Shown in pieces: positions 34,601-43,826 of a DNA stretch of 64,000 nt. The position numbers and the translations under genes are program-made. The notes beneath the pieces are model-generated. The model searched no databases. It was given only the letters and a program-made list of their open reading frames with translations, and was not told the DNA's origin. This DNA is from Acidobacteriota bacterium (GTDB lineage Bacteria > Acidobacteriota > Thermoanaerobaculia > Multivoradales > Multivoraceae), in NCBI GenBank assembly GCA_029263415.1, contig JAJCXN010000041.1, forward strand, positions 62,001-126,000. The letters run 5' to 3'. Position 1 is the first letter of the stretch. Each line of letters opens with the position of its first letter.

Positions 34601-37600
34601 CTCTTGATCGCCGGGTCGCAAACGATCTCTGAAGCTGTGAAACGAGAGGTCAATCTTGCGATCGCTCCACGGGACTGTGACCTGCTCTTCCAGGCGCATG
34701 AGCTGGTGATCGCGCAGTGCAGTCACTACCGCAACGAAGCCACCCCGCAGATCTTGAGTCACCGGAATGTCAACGATGAGTGGGGTCTCCCGAGAGGTCA
34801 ACGTGCGAGATGAGAGACGTTGCCCGTCGCGGACGATCTCGAATCGGAGCTCCTGATCCTTGAGGCCTGAGTGCACAAGAAAGCGCGCTGCCTCACCTAC
34901 CTCGACGCTCCCACTTTCGCGTTCGAGCGCAGCCGGAAGATTGAGGATGGGGTCGATCACGGTGCTAGTGGCGGCCGAAGGAGCATCCGCGACCACTATG
35001 AACTCGTGCTGCGTGTTAAAGGCTGCGCCGAAGCTGTCCACGGTGGAGTAGAGCAAGCGATAGGCGCCCGGTTTGAGCTCTTGCTGCGGTTGCTCGAGGA
35101 CTGCGGCCGGATCTACGGCGGCAGCTCCGTCTTCCCCATGGTCAATCTCGCCGCTCGCCACGGTCGCACCCGCCTCCCACAGACGGAGGATCTGCTCTGG
35201 CCCATAGCCAGGGGCATGCCGTGGACGCAGATGATCGCCCACACTCAAAGCGGTACCCCTGGACCAGGTGCGTTCGAGCACCGGTTGGTCGGCGGGTAGC
35301 AAAGTGGTCTCGGGCTGGGCGAGCCGGACAATGGACCAGCGCCCGGTGCCGGGTTGAGCGGTTCCGTCGAGGTCGGATCTCTTGATAGTCCATTGGACGC
35401 CAGGATCGGCGTCGAGAGTGGAGGAGCGAATGAAACCAACCGGTGAATCAATCGACGCTTTGACCGTCACGAAGCCAAGATGAAAGCCGCGCTCGCCGGT
35501 GCGCGTTTCTCCGCCTTCGTCGGTGACGTCAGCGGTGAGCTGGTAGACGTAGGTGATTGCCTTGGCGTCGCCTTCAGGCTCCTCGACGGTTGGCTGGAAT
35601 GTGACCTTGAACTTGCCGTCGGCATCGATCGGGGCCACGCCTTGAGCAACTGTTTGTGGACCTCTGCCGCGCGCGTGGCGCCACCACCAGTAGGGGTAGA
35701 CCTCGCGTCGTGTGATGCGCCAGCTGGCGGAGCCATCGCTGACAGGCAATCCGAAGTAGTACCGAGCCTCACCGGTGAGCTGAGCTGGACGATTGAGCCG
35801 GAGTTGAGTCTCCGGTTCGTTGACCGTGACCTCGAAGGTGGGACGCTTGTACTCTTCGACGCGGATCGATGCAGAGGATTCGCGCGATTCGCGCCCCTCC
35901 ACGGTCGCGGTCACGGTCCAATAGCCAAGCAGCCGGTCGCTTGCGAGCCGAAACTCGCCCGAGACCGAGCCGAAGGCGTTGGTGATCTTCGTTTCGGTCG
36001 CGATCACCTGGTAGTTGGCGTCGCGCAGTTCGACCTTGATCGCAACATCCTCCAAGGTGGAGAACTCACCGAAGAGGTCCATGCCCTCGTAACCGACAGC
36101 TTTCCAATGCAGCGTTTGTCCCGGTCGGTAGACGCTGCGGTCGGTGTACAGCAGCGTAGCGGTGGTCGGCTCAATCGTGATGTCCGGGGCCGCTCGCCTG
36201 CCTCGAGGATCGAGCGCGCTGTGACCCTGGTGGTGAGCGACTGGGAGAATTTGACGATTGCGGGGAAATTTCCCTGGATCGCTCAACCTTGCAGTGCCGT
36301 CGAGCCCGGTCAAAAGTGAGCGAATCTTGCGGTTGCCTCGTTGACGATTGAGGACATACAGATCGACGACGGCTCCAGCCACCGGCTTTCCGGTGGTGCC
36401 GTTGCGCACTGTGTACTCGAGATCGTGCGAGGTCACTGGGTTGTCAGGCGTCGCCAAGGAGGACGGGATGTTCTCGGTGAGCAGTACGAGATCTGTGAGC
36501 AAGAACGGGAAGGTGGTTTGCCAGTCGTCTTCCGTGGGACGGGCATGGTTCGATGCGCTGATCAGATACAAGCCTGGATCCTGCAGTGGCGGCGAGACGT
36601 AGGTGCGATGCAGCGCAAAGTCAGGCGTTGGTGCGAGTTGCGACGACCACGCGTAGTCAGGGCCGCCCTTGCCGACGATCGCCTCTGCTGACTTGCGATC
36701 ACCGAAGTTGAGGTTGGAATCTCGTAGACGTTGATCAAGATCGACCCTCCACGCTCGGAAGTGCAGTTGATCAAGGTTGCGATGCTTGACTTCGAGTGAC
36801 CGACGCTCCGCCGCATCGGCCCGCATTCCTTCAACGTTGGCAAAGGGTGCTTCGATGCGCTCGACCATCGCCTCAGCGATCAGGCCGCCGACGCTGCTCG
36901 GGTGCTGGTCGCGTGCTGCGATCGCGGTGGCACGGGCCGCGCGCAGATCGTCGTTGGGATCGTCAGCTTCTTGCATCTGAGCCAGCGTCGCCATGGCCAT
37001 CGACCACCACGGCAGGTTGCGGTCGTAGCCTTGCACGCGTTCCTGCCAGGTTTCGTGAATGCGCTTCATTGCAGCGTCGGAGCTTCCGAGTGCCGAGCGC
37101 AACTGGGTGAAGCGTGCTCGGGCCGCTTCCATTGCCGCTTCTGCGCGACCTTCGTGGGCATGCCAGCGTTCAAGGTCAAACAGAACCGCGCTCGCGCGGA
37201 GAACCGGATGCTCGAGATCTATTGCGCCGTCCACTGGAGCCTCGGATCCGATGGTGGTCTCGGTGCCGAGCACGGTGGTGCGAAGCGCTGAACCGCTGGA
37301 GCTGAGTAGCACGTCGAGGTCCAACAAACCAACGTCGTTCGACTCTCTAGCTGACCAGTAGGACGAGTTCTGCAGCAGTGCAACCCACAAGTAACTGAGC
37401 CTGTCGCGCAGGGTGCCGCGGATGTGTTTAGGGAAGGTGTTGTTCTGAATGAAGCCACCCATCGGAACGGTCTGGGAACTCGCGTCACCAGTTCCCCAAC
37501 TTTCGCGTTCGCCCCAGACTGAATAGAAGGCCGCGTGAGCCTCTTCGAGAATCTGATCAAACGTCCAGTTCTCGATTGAGAGGGTGCTTCTCGATCCCAT

Positions 37601-38140
37601 GCGTTCGCGTTGCCGGATCTGCCAGCTCTGAGCGTCAAGATATTGGTGCAAGGATTCAGCGTAGAAGACCTCAAGAACAGCGCGCTCAGGGCCTGCGCTT
37701 GGCCAGGCGGCCGTCCGCAGTTCCTCGATGGCCGTATCGCGAGCTCCCATCGCGCTGCGTAGCTGGCTGGCAGTGATCAGCGCGATGGCTTGGTTGTGAT
37801 CGTCGTTCTGAGCGATCGCGAGGGCTAGCTGTTCGAGGGTGAGGTCCAGTGCCGTCTGGTGCTTTGCTTCGGTGATTGCCGCCTCAACGGATGTCCATTC
37901 GATCGGTCTTGCTTCCACAGGCTCGACTGGTCCTTTCTGAGCGACTTCTACTGGTTTGGTTGATTGCTCAACCGTTGGTGGCTGAGTGGTGATTGTCGGC
38001 GTTCTGTTGCCAGCGCAGCTACCTGTTGCAAGCAGACACACGACGGCCAGTGCGTAGCTGGTGAGGGCCTTGCCCCGATAGGTGTTCGTGGGCCGTCGAC
38101 GTCTTGCTGTTTGGCGACGTCTTGTTGCTTGAGTAGTCAT
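31673..38140 (-). CDS. Giant alpha-2-macroglobulin family lipoprotein with intact thioester motif
   Basis: 2155 residues from the ATG at 38140 (another ATG is 18 bases upstream). Signal with lipobox ATGSC near residue 46 predicts lipid anchoring. Residues 80-600 are helical and unlike standard domains. The MG2 domain begins near YTDRSVYRPGQTLHW; the A2M domain follows TAFWHPHLLTG, and the thioester site YQCTEQT (around 33340) is intact. Bacterial A2Ms trap proteases by bait cleavage and thioester attack. At about residues 1311-1357, close to where the bait region is expected, lies a stretch (VTSESPMLDERRLSQGAQ, then PTAEDPWAALAGNTPGV) resembling the plug region of Oar-like TonB receptors. The usual partner pbpC was not seen. 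Confidence 0.88.
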   Translation of the reverse strand: MTTQATRRRQTARRRRPTNTYRGKALTSYALAVVCLLATGSCAGNRTPTITTQPPTVEQSTKPVEVAQKGPVEPVEARPIEWTSVEAAITEAKHQTALDLTLEQLALAIAQNDDHNQAIALITASQLRSAMGARDTAIEELRTAAWPSAGPERAVLEVFYAESLHQYLDAQSWQIRQRERMGSRSTLSIENWTFDQILEEAHAAFYSVWGERESWGTGDASSQTVPMGGFIQNNTFPKHIRGTLRDRLSYLWVALLQNSSYWSARESNDVGLLDLDVLLSSSGSALRTTVLGTETTIGSEAPVDGAIDLEHPVLRASAVLFDLERWHAHEGRAEAAMEAARARFTQLRSALGSSDAAMKRIHETWQERVQGYDRNLPWWSMAMATLAQMQEADDPNDDLRAARATAIAARDQHPSSVGGLIAEAMVERIEAPFANVEGMRADAAERRSLEVKHRNLDQLHFRAWRVDLDQRLRDSNLNFGDRKSAEAIVGKGGPDYAWSSQLAPTPDFALHRTYVSPPLQDPGLYLISASNHARPTEDDWQTTFPFLLTDLVLLTENIPSSLATPDNPVTSHDLEYTVRNGTTGKPVAGAVVDLYVLNRQRGNRKIRSLLTGLDGTARLSDPGKFPRNRQILPVAHHQGHSALDPRGRRAAPDITIEPTTATLLYTDRSVYRPGQTLHWKAVGYEGMDLFGEFSTLEDVAIKVELRDANYQVIATETKITNAFGSVSGEFRLASDRLLGYWTVTATVEGRESRESSASIRVEEYKRPTFEVTVNEPETQLRLNRPAQLTGEARYYFGLPVSDGSASWRITRREVYPYWWWRHARGRGPQTVAQGVAPIDADGKFKVTFQPTVEEPEGDAKAITYVYQLTADVTDEGGETRTGERGFHLGFVTVKASIDSPVGFIRSSTLDADPGVQWTIKRSDLDGTAQPGTGRWSIVRLAQPETTLLPADQPVLERTWSRGTALSVGDHLRPRHAPGYGPEQILRLWEAGATVASGEIDHGEDGAAAVDPAAVLEQPQQELKPGAYRLLYSTVDSFGAAFNTQHEFIVVADAPSAATSTVIDPILNLPAALERESGSVEVGEAARFLVHSGLKDQELRFEIVRDGQRLSSRTLTSRETPLIVDIPVTQDLRGGFVAVVTALRDHQLMRLEEQVTVPWSDRKIDLSFHSFRDRLRPGDQETWTIKATPRVGVALEQGAAELLAYMYDRSLDVFGPHQPPEVAHYQWRTGGGYTTSSLGSFQTLWRTGRLFTPQQQTMPAGDQFEVWRPYGLGVASVFQYGRSRRDRMRRGAPAPSPSPPALQAAVVPELNSAITVTSESPMLDERRLSQGAQVTQTELEKMPTAEDPWAALAGNTPGVTGAEPEIRTNFTETAFWHPHLLTGNNGSVSFEFTVPDSVTDWNIWLHAVTKDLRGGSKRFTAKTVKDLLVRPYLPRFLREGDTASLSAVVNNSGEETLDGELHFDIIDPETEESLLSEFGLSPADARRVFRVLPGEGTTLGFDITTPARVGTVAFRVTATAGDLSDGELRPIPILPARFHLQQSRFTALQGKDKQKLRFEELERSDDPTRINEQLVVTLDAQLFYSVLNALPYLVNYPYQCTEQTLNRFLSTGILSSLYTKYPAVQAMADSLAERETQLERFDQADANRTSNTMLLEESPWLNQSQGNKRGGADPDLINVLDSAIAGAQQRTSFAKLQQSQNSDGGFPWFPDGRSSAHVTLTLIDGFSRALEFQVDLPPETEQMVRRAWQFLKTHYDQTIAKTLLGDGCCPQFTTYLSYVLSNYSQAAALSATGGNDWSSNAFTAEERARMLDHSFRAWRAHSPRLKALLALSLDRADRAADAKLVFDSVMDTAKTDRDLGTYWAPEARSWLWYNDTIEGHALALRAMMELEPTDDRRHGLVQWLLLNKKLNHWKSTRATAEVLYALVHYLDAEGQLGIAEAADVTLAGNITRFDWAPDEYTGQKNQLVLAAAALDTAAEAKKAATIIVEKDTPGLMFASATWHFSTEQLPQSASSDFFSVKRQYFLRSPGDDGFTLTPLNDGDRVAIGDQVEVQISLGSKHNAEYVHLRDPRAAGFEPITQRSGWRWDSGIGRYEEVRDSGMNFFFERLPVGEYTMRYRLRATTSGTFRVSPANVQSMYAPEFAAYSSGRVMSIDP

Positions 38141-38429
38141 AGAGAAGCGAACTCCCAACGATTGACCTTTGATTCCATTGCTTGATCGGAAGATTACTGC
38201 GTCCGACTGAGAATGCGCGGCAATCCAGCCCCTGTTGGCTAAGGGCTTCTGGCGCCGTTCTGGTCAGCGCTGAGATTGATTGTGGTGGCGCTGTTGACCT
38301 CAGGCGTGACCTCGCGCCGTCGGTCCCACGACATGGCCGCTTCATCCCGCCGCCCTCGAGACTAGCGGGTGAAAGGCACTTGCAGAGGTGCGCAAGTTCG
38401 AACCTGGCGGTCAAGGCAAGTGCGAGGCC

Positions 38430-39242
38430 CTACCCGCGAGTGTCCAGAGTTCCACACTTGTCGCATTCGCAGCCGGTAGCTGCAGGCCAGCCGCACTCGG
38501 CACAGTTGCGAAACTGCCCGGGCTTGAGCGCGTGGTTGACCGAGACCCGTTCGTCGAACACGTAGCATTCGCCTTTGAACTCTGATTCAGCCGGAGTGAT
38601 CTCTTCGAGGTAGCGGAGAATGCCGCCCTCGAGATGAAAGACCTGCTCGAATCCCTTGGCGAGAAGGTAGCTCGATGCCTTCTCGCAACGGATGCCGCCA
38701 GTGCAGAACATCGCGATCGAGGTGTCGGTTTGCGGATCCAGATGTTGATCCACGTAGCCAGCAAAATCGGTGAAGTTCTCGGTGTTGGGATCCTCTGCAC
38801 CGCTGAAGGTACCGATCGCCGTCTCGTAGTCGTTGCGGGTGTCGATTAGTCGAACACCCTCGCGCGCGATGACCTGGTTCCACTCCAGGGGCGAAACGTA
38901 GGTGCCGGTGGTGCGGCGTGGGTCTGCCGCAGGTTGGCGAAAGGTCACAAGTTCAGGTTTGACTCGCACTCGAAACCTGCGGAACGGCTGGGTCTCTGAC
39001 GTACTGAGCTTGCAGTTGTTAAGGCCGATCTGAGCGCGCTCACGCAGGTCGCACAGCACTTCGCGCAGCGGCTCGTGGGGCCCTGCGAGAGTGCCGTTGA
39101 TACCTTCGTCAGCGAGCAGAACCGTACCCCGCAGCTCAGTTCCTTCGCCGCGAGCGAGAAGCCAGTTTCTAAGGTCGACTGAATCCTCGAGATCGAAGAA
39201 CTCGTAGAACGCTGCGACGAGGACCCGTTGTTGGTTACTCAT
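38430..39242 (-). CDS. trhO: tRNA uridine(34) hydroxylase, rhodanese family
   Basis: 270 residues. The family (YceA/TrhO) makes 5-hydroxyuridine at the wobble position of tRNAs. The N-terminal ferredoxin-like domain contains LLADEGINGTLAG. The rhodanese domain holds the active Cys in MFCTGGIRCEKASSYL near residue 180, and conserved FHLEGGILRYLEE follows. The C-terminal CAECG...CECDKCG adds four cysteines of a possible zinc site, common in longer family members. The start ATG at 39242 opens MSNQQRV, and length fits. Upstream 39243-39382 is a divergent promoter region with the Coa1-like gene. Confidence 0.92.
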   Translation of the reverse strand: MSNQQRVLVAAFYEFFDLEDSVDLRNWLLARGEGTELRGTVLLADEGINGTLAGPHEPLREVLCDLRERAQIGLNNCKLSTSETQPFRRFRVRVKPELVTFRQPAADPRRTTGTYVSPLEWNQVIAREGVRLIDTRNDYETAIGTFSGAEDPNTENFTDFAGYVDQHLDPQTDTSIAMFCTGGIRCEKASSYLLAKGFEQVFHLEGGILRYLEEITPAESEFKGECYVFDERVSVNHALKPGQFRNCAECGWPAATGCECDKCGTLDTRG

Positions 39243-39382
39243 ATGCTGGATGGATCGAGTGAGCGGTGGTGATCGAGGTCGAGACTGAGGCCGAGACGGT
39301 AAGCGAACAAAGCCTACCGAGACTTCGGTACGATGTTGCCTCCGATCTAGTCGTTGAAACAGTTTTTGGGAGTGCGCGAAAG

Positions 39383-39853
39383 ATGTCTGAGAAGAAATGG
39401 CACCAAAACCCCTGGGCCTGGTGCGGCTGCGGATGCTGCTTGGGCATCGTTGTTATCCCGTTCTTGCTAGCGTCACTGGGCGTTGGCGGAGCGTTCTGGG
39501 CGCTGCGCAATGTTGGAGTGCAAGACGAGGCACTGCGCCTGGCGCAGAGCAACCCGGCGGTGGTGGAACAGCTCGGAGAGCCGCTAGAAATCGGTTGGCT
39601 GATGAGCGGCAATATCTCGTTCGAGAACGACTCAGGCACTGCCGACTACTCGATCCCGATCATAGGTCCAGATGGTCGAGGCAAGCTGTTCGTGGTTGCT
39701 GAGCGCGAGAATGGCGAATGGACGTTCGATGAGCTGTATGTGCTGATCGATGGCCAGCGCATCGACCTTGCGAGTGATGCGCCCCCGCAGCCGATAGACG
39801 CCGGAGCCGCGATCGGCGAGTCCGCCGCAAGTGCCACGGATGGCGGGGGCTAG
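39383..39853 (+). CDS. Coa1-like cytochrome oxidase assembly-family membrane protein
   Basis: 156 residues from the ATG at 39383, with GGGAG upstream. A cysteine-rich juxtamembrane segment (WCGCGCC) leads into one transmembrane helix (about residues 17-39). The exposed domain, with LAQSNPAVVEQLGEPLEIG and a beta-rich NGEWTFDELYVLIDG end, resembles the Coa1/Tim21-like domain. Eukaryotic Coa1 helps assemble cytochrome c oxidase, while bacterial homologues are uncharacterised. No oxidase gene is nearby. The low-complexity Ala/Ser/Gly tail is not conserved-looking. Confidence 0.7.
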   Translation: MSEKKWHQNPWAWCGCGCCLGIVVIPFLLASLGVGGAFWALRNVGVQDEALRLAQSNPAVVEQLGEPLEIGWLMSGNISFENDSGTADYSIPIIGPDGRGKLFVVAERENGEWTFDELYVLIDGQRIDLASDAPPQPIDAGAAIGESAASATDGGG

Positions 39854-39891
39854 TGCCTCGTGCCACGCACCTTCGTACGTGGCTCTAGCCG

Positions 39892-42800
39892 CTAGGGCTG
39901 CGGCGCGATCGAACCCAGGCCGGCCTCGTTGATTCTTAGGTTGATGCCTGCGGTACGGTTTTCAAGTTCGCCGAACCGATCCTGAAGCACTGATACCTCT
40001 GAGATGAGTTGCTCGGCAAGCTTGCGCTGGGCCTCGGTGGGAGCGTGATCGGTCTTGTGAATGCGCCGAGCTAGGTAGTTGAGTTGCGCCAATAGCTTGC
40101 GCTTCCAGCGCAACGAATCCTGGCGCGCCGAGGTGATTCGTAGGTCGACCAACTCATGCTCGATTGCTTCCATTTCAGTTTCGAGTTCGGCCAGGTCGAC
40201 AGACAGATCCGCCGGTTCGGCTTCTCCAGAGTCAGTTACTGGTTCTCTGCTTGCTGATTCAGTGTCATTGGTCGTCTCGATTGCCTCATCGATGCGTGCC
40301 CTCCATGAGCGTGTCTGACCTCTTAACGTCTCCAAGTCGTTGGTGAGTCGAGCGGCTTGGTCAATACTGGCGCGCAGACGTTCGAGCACCGACATCTGAC
40401 TCTTGATGTCTTGGAGAGTACCCGTCGAACCTGGGTCCTTCTCGATCACCAGCGTCTGTTCGTCGCTCCAGGTTGTGGTGACCTGCCTGCTGCTCTGCTC
40501 AGAGTTCTCCTCGTCTTCTGGAGTAGCCACTAGACGTACGGTGTAGGTCCCCGGCGATTGCAGAAGCGAGAACGGACCAGCGTCGATGCCGGGCTTGTTG
40601 TGCTCTGCGTCGCGCGGCGGCAGGACGCGCTTGGGACGGGTTGTGCTGTCGCCGCGTAGGTTCCACCAGATCCGATGCAGTCCGGGGTCACTAGGTTGGT
40701 CCTCCAGTGTGCGGACCACTTCGCCTTGTGCATCAACGATCTCGAGCTTGATTTCCGCGGGTGCTGGGCCTTCGTCACTCAGCACATAATGCAGCGGTAC
40801 ACCATATTCGGGGTTGTGGCCGTCGGCGGGGATGTCGGGCACCGACATGGTGGCTTCGACGTTCCGGAACCGGTATGCCGAACGTGGCGCAACTAGCTCG
40901 AGCTCGATGGTGCGCTCGGCCTGAGCTGCTGCGGCCAGATGGCGGATCGCGGAGAGATCGTCGAGGATGAAGAAGCCGCGGCCGTAGGTCGAGAGCACTA
41001 GATCGCCGAAGTGCTCTTGCACTTCGATCCAGGACACAGGTGCTGGTGGCAGACTGCCTTCACCGAGCCGCTGCCAGCTGCGCCCATCGTCCAACGAGAC
41101 CATCAGTTGGTTGTGCAGACCGAGGTAGAGAAGGCCGGGGACCTCAGGATCTTCCTTGATGCTGTGAGCGTAAGACAGGGTGTCTTGCTGGATATTGGCG
41201 CGCAGGGATCGCCAGGTACTTCCGTAGTTGTCAGTAGCGTAAATATGGGTGCCGGTGTCGCCCTCCTGGTGACCGTCCACCGCGACATAGGCTCGCGCTG
41301 GATCGTGTGAGGACGGATCGATCTGGCTGATGGTGCCGAGGGTGGGCGCATCGGGCAGGTTGATGCCGACGTCGGTCCAGGAGGTTCCGTTGTCGCGCGT
41401 GACGTGGAGTCTTCCGTCGTTGGTGCCCGCCCAAATCTGGCCGGGCTCGAGGCGTGACTCGGCGATTGCAAACACCACAGCTGCAATGGTTGGACCTGCG
41501 TCGTCGTAGGTCAGTCCTCCGGTGCGCAGAATCAGCTCCTCGTTGCCGGTGGAGAGGTCAGGAGAGATGGTTGACCAGCTGGTGCCGTCGTCGTCGGTGC
41601 GATGCACATACTGAGAACCGACGTAGACCACTTCTGGATCATGCGGCGAGACTTCGATCGGGAACGACCATTGAAAGCGATACTCGAGGTCGATACCCGG
41701 CCAGCTCTCGACCGCTAATGGTTTGACGCTGACGTCGCGGGCGTGGCCGGTCTTGGCATCGTAGCGTTCGAGAATGCCGTCGTAGCATCCGGTCCAGACG
41801 ATGTCTGGGGCGCCCGGTGTTGGCACCGCGAAACCGACCTCGCATCCGCCGACCGACTGCCAGGCGGACATAGGGATGCCTCCGCCGCTCAAGGTGTTAC
41901 TAGGCCCTTTCATCGACGGCCCATCTTGGCGATTGCCGTAGACGAAGTAGGGCACTTGATCGTCGACGTTGACGTGGTACACCTGTGCCACCGGCAGCTG
42001 CGGTCTGAACCAGTTCTTGCCGCGATCATGGGTGATCGAGACGCCGCCGTCGTGGCCGGTGATGCGGCGATCGGGGTTCAGTGGGTCAATCCAGATGTCG
42101 TGATGATCCCAGCCTGATTGCTGGGCCGTGATGGTCTTGCCACCGTCAATCGAGAAACTCTGCTGGACTGACATGAAGGTCAGTTCGTCAGCGTTGTCGG
42201 GCGCCGCCATCATGCGGGTGTAGTAGAGCGGTCGCTGATGCAAGGTGTTGTCGCGACTGACCAACGTCCAGTTGTCACCACGGTCGTCGCTACGCCACAA
42301 GACGCCCTGGTAGCCGGGACCGTCCCAGCCTTCGACCGGCGCGTAGTCGGAGTTCGAGCTGGTTTCGATCAGTGCATAGATGCGTTTGGGCTGGTCTGCC
42401 GAGATAGCCAGGCCGATCTTGCCCCATGGACCTTTAGGCGTGCCGTTCGCCTTCGCTGCGTGTTCGCTGTCGGTCTGCGGGCCGAGCTGGGTCCACGTGT
42501 CGCCGCCGTCCTTGGAGCGGTAGATGCCGCTGCCTGGTCCGCCCGAGTCACGACCCGACGTGCGCATTTGAAACTGCCAGGTGGCGGCGTAGAGAATGCG
42601 TGGGTTGTGTGGGTCCATGACCAGGTCGATGGCGCCGGTATTGGTGTCGACGAACAAGATCTGTTCCCAGTTCTCGCCGCCGTCGCGTGTGCGGTAGAGG
42701 CCGCGTTCCGGTTGTGGACCGTAGCTGTGGCCGAGAGCCGCCGCGTAGACCACGTTGTCGTTGCGCGGATGCACGACGATCCGCCCGATGCGTCCGCTCT

Positions 42801-43197
42801 CGCGCAGGCCCATGTGACGCCAAGTTTCTCCCGCGTCGGTAGATCGGTAGATGCCGTTGCCGATCGAGACGTTGCTACGGATGAAGGTCTCACCGGTGCC
42901 CGCCCAGATCACGTTGGCATCAGAGGGCGCGACCGCTAGCGAACCGATCGACGATACGTCGTGCTGGTCGAAGATCGGTTGCCAGCGAACTCCGTGATCG
43001 ACACTCTTCCAGATGCCGCCAGAAGCGGCACCGGCATAGTAGGTGGACGGATCGCCGGAGACACCGACCACAGCAGGCACGCGGTTGCCGACTGGCCCGA
43101 TGTGGCGGAACTCGAGTTCGTCAAAGAGACCAGCGTTGGCGGCAACAGGCACCGCGCTCGCAGCGAGGAGTAGTAGAAGGGGGAGTAGTTTGTTCAC
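39892..43197 (-). CDS. VPS10/sortilin-like Asp-box beta-propeller protein, exported
   Basis: 1101 residues with a signal peptide (MNKLLPLLLLLAAS..). Numerous Asp-box motifs (S-x-D-x-G-x-x-W, such as STDAGETW, SKDGGDTW and SDDRGDNW) form one or two BNR/sortilin-type propellers over residues 30-750. The last 300 residues contain an Ig-like segment and a helical region (SVLERLRASIDQAARL). Proteins of this layout are common in Acidobacteriota and Bacteroidota, often annotated as glycosyl hydrolase, but no catalytic activity is established. The start is a GTG at 43197; GGGGA is very close upstream. Confidence 0.85.
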   Translation of the reverse strand: MNKLLPLLLLLAASAVPVAANAGLFDELEFRHIGPVGNRVPAVVGVSGDPSTYYAGAASGGIWKSVDHGVRWQPIFDQHDVSSIGSLAVAPSDANVIWAGTGETFIRSNVSIGNGIYRSTDAGETWRHMGLRESGRIGRIVVHPRNDNVVYAAALGHSYGPQPERGLYRTRDGGENWEQILFVDTNTGAIDLVMDPHNPRILYAATWQFQMRTSGRDSGGPGSGIYRSKDGGDTWTQLGPQTDSEHAAKANGTPKGPWGKIGLAISADQPKRIYALIETSSNSDYAPVEGWDGPGYQGVLWRSDDRGDNWTLVSRDNTLHQRPLYYTRMMAAPDNADELTFMSVQQSFSIDGGKTITAQQSGWDHHDIWIDPLNPDRRITGHDGGVSITHDRGKNWFRPQLPVAQVYHVNVDDQVPYFVYGNRQDGPSMKGPSNTLSGGGIPMSAWQSVGGCEVGFAVPTPGAPDIVWTGCYDGILERYDAKTGHARDVSVKPLAVESWPGIDLEYRFQWSFPIEVSPHDPEVVYVGSQYVHRTDDDGTSWSTISPDLSTGNEELILRTGGLTYDDAGPTIAAVVFAIAESRLEPGQIWAGTNDGRLHVTRDNGTSWTDVGINLPDAPTLGTISQIDPSSHDPARAYVAVDGHQEGDTGTHIYATDNYGSTWRSLRANIQQDTLSYAHSIKEDPEVPGLLYLGLHNQLMVSLDDGRSWQRLGEGSLPPAPVSWIEVQEHFGDLVLSTYGRGFFILDDLSAIRHLAAAAQAERTIELELVAPRSAYRFRNVEATMSVPDIPADGHNPEYGVPLHYVLSDEGPAPAEIKLEIVDAQGEVVRTLEDQPSDPGLHRIWWNLRGDSTTRPKRVLPPRDAEHNKPGIDAGPFSLLQSPGTYTVRLVATPEDEENSEQSSRQVTTTWSDEQTLVIEKDPGSTGTLQDIKSQMSVLERLRASIDQAARLTNDLETLRGQTRSWRARIDEAIETTNDTESASREPVTDSGEAEPADLSVDLAELETEMEAIEHELVDLRITSARQDSLRWKRKLLAQLNYLARRIHKTDHAPTEAQRKLAEQLISEVSVLQDRFGELENRTAGINLRINEAGLGSIAPQP

Positions 43198-43289
43198 TCC
43201 CCAACTCTAGTTCAGCTGGGCTCGAACCTGGTCAGGTGGTTTACTGAAACCGTACCCCCTCGATTGGCCGAGGTCTGGTGGGCGAGGAG

Positions 43290-43571
43290 CTAGGCCAGTC
43301 CGACCAGTCCCAAACCGCCAAGGAACAATCCGCCGATCACCAGTATTGGCAATGCGACCACTACCAGCACCAACATCACCGGGACTGCAACAGCCAGTAC
43401 CGGCACCCCGACTGCAAGGAGGACCACACTGGCAACCAAGACTCCGACAATCTTGAGCGGTAGCCAGGCGATGCTGAATGCGGCCTTGAATACCGAGCCC
43501 ACGACCGTGATTACTGCGAACACACACAAAGCGAACAACAACATCATGACGAGGAAGAAAGCGGAGAACAT
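43290..43571 (-). CDS. Small hydrophobic membrane protein
   Basis: 93 residues, almost entirely Leu/Val/Ala/Gly/Ile, with about three transmembrane helices and no charged motif apart from one Lys (SVFKAAF and LKIVG). The ATG at 43571 is well placed after AAAAGGAACGTCTC, which supports real translation. The function is unknown. It is transcribed in the same direction as the VPS10-like gene, about 90 bases upstream of it. Confidence 0.7.
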   Translation of the reverse strand: MFSAFFLVMMLLFALCVFAVITVVGSVFKAAFSIAWLPLKIVGVLVASVVLLAVGVPVLAVAVPVMLVLVVVALPILVIGGLFLGGLGLVGLA

Positions 43572-43826
43572 GAGACGTTCCTTTTAGGGGAGGTAAGGGG
43601 GGATCTGAGTCAAATCGACCTTAGGAGTTCAGCTGCGGCATCGAGCGGCAGTTTGGTCGCTGTCGGGCACTACGGTCGGCCTAGCGGCCTTGTTTCAAAG
43701 GCTCAAGGAATGTCGCAGATTCGTTGGCCCGCCGACTGGTACAGTTTTTCTCCTCACTCCCCTCTGGGCACATCGACGCCGACCTGGCCCTGCGCCCCTT
43801 AAGAGCAATCACTTCTCGGAGTTCTA

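Noticed and set aside
35480-36319. 279-codon plus-strand frame inside the alpha-2-macroglobulin gene
   Set aside because: Antisense to strongly conserved MG domains; no family motifs or ribosome-binding site.
42238-42939. 233-codon plus-strand frame inside the VPS10/Asp-box gene
   Set aside because: Antisense to repeated Asp-box sequence, whose periodicity leaves the opposite frame open.
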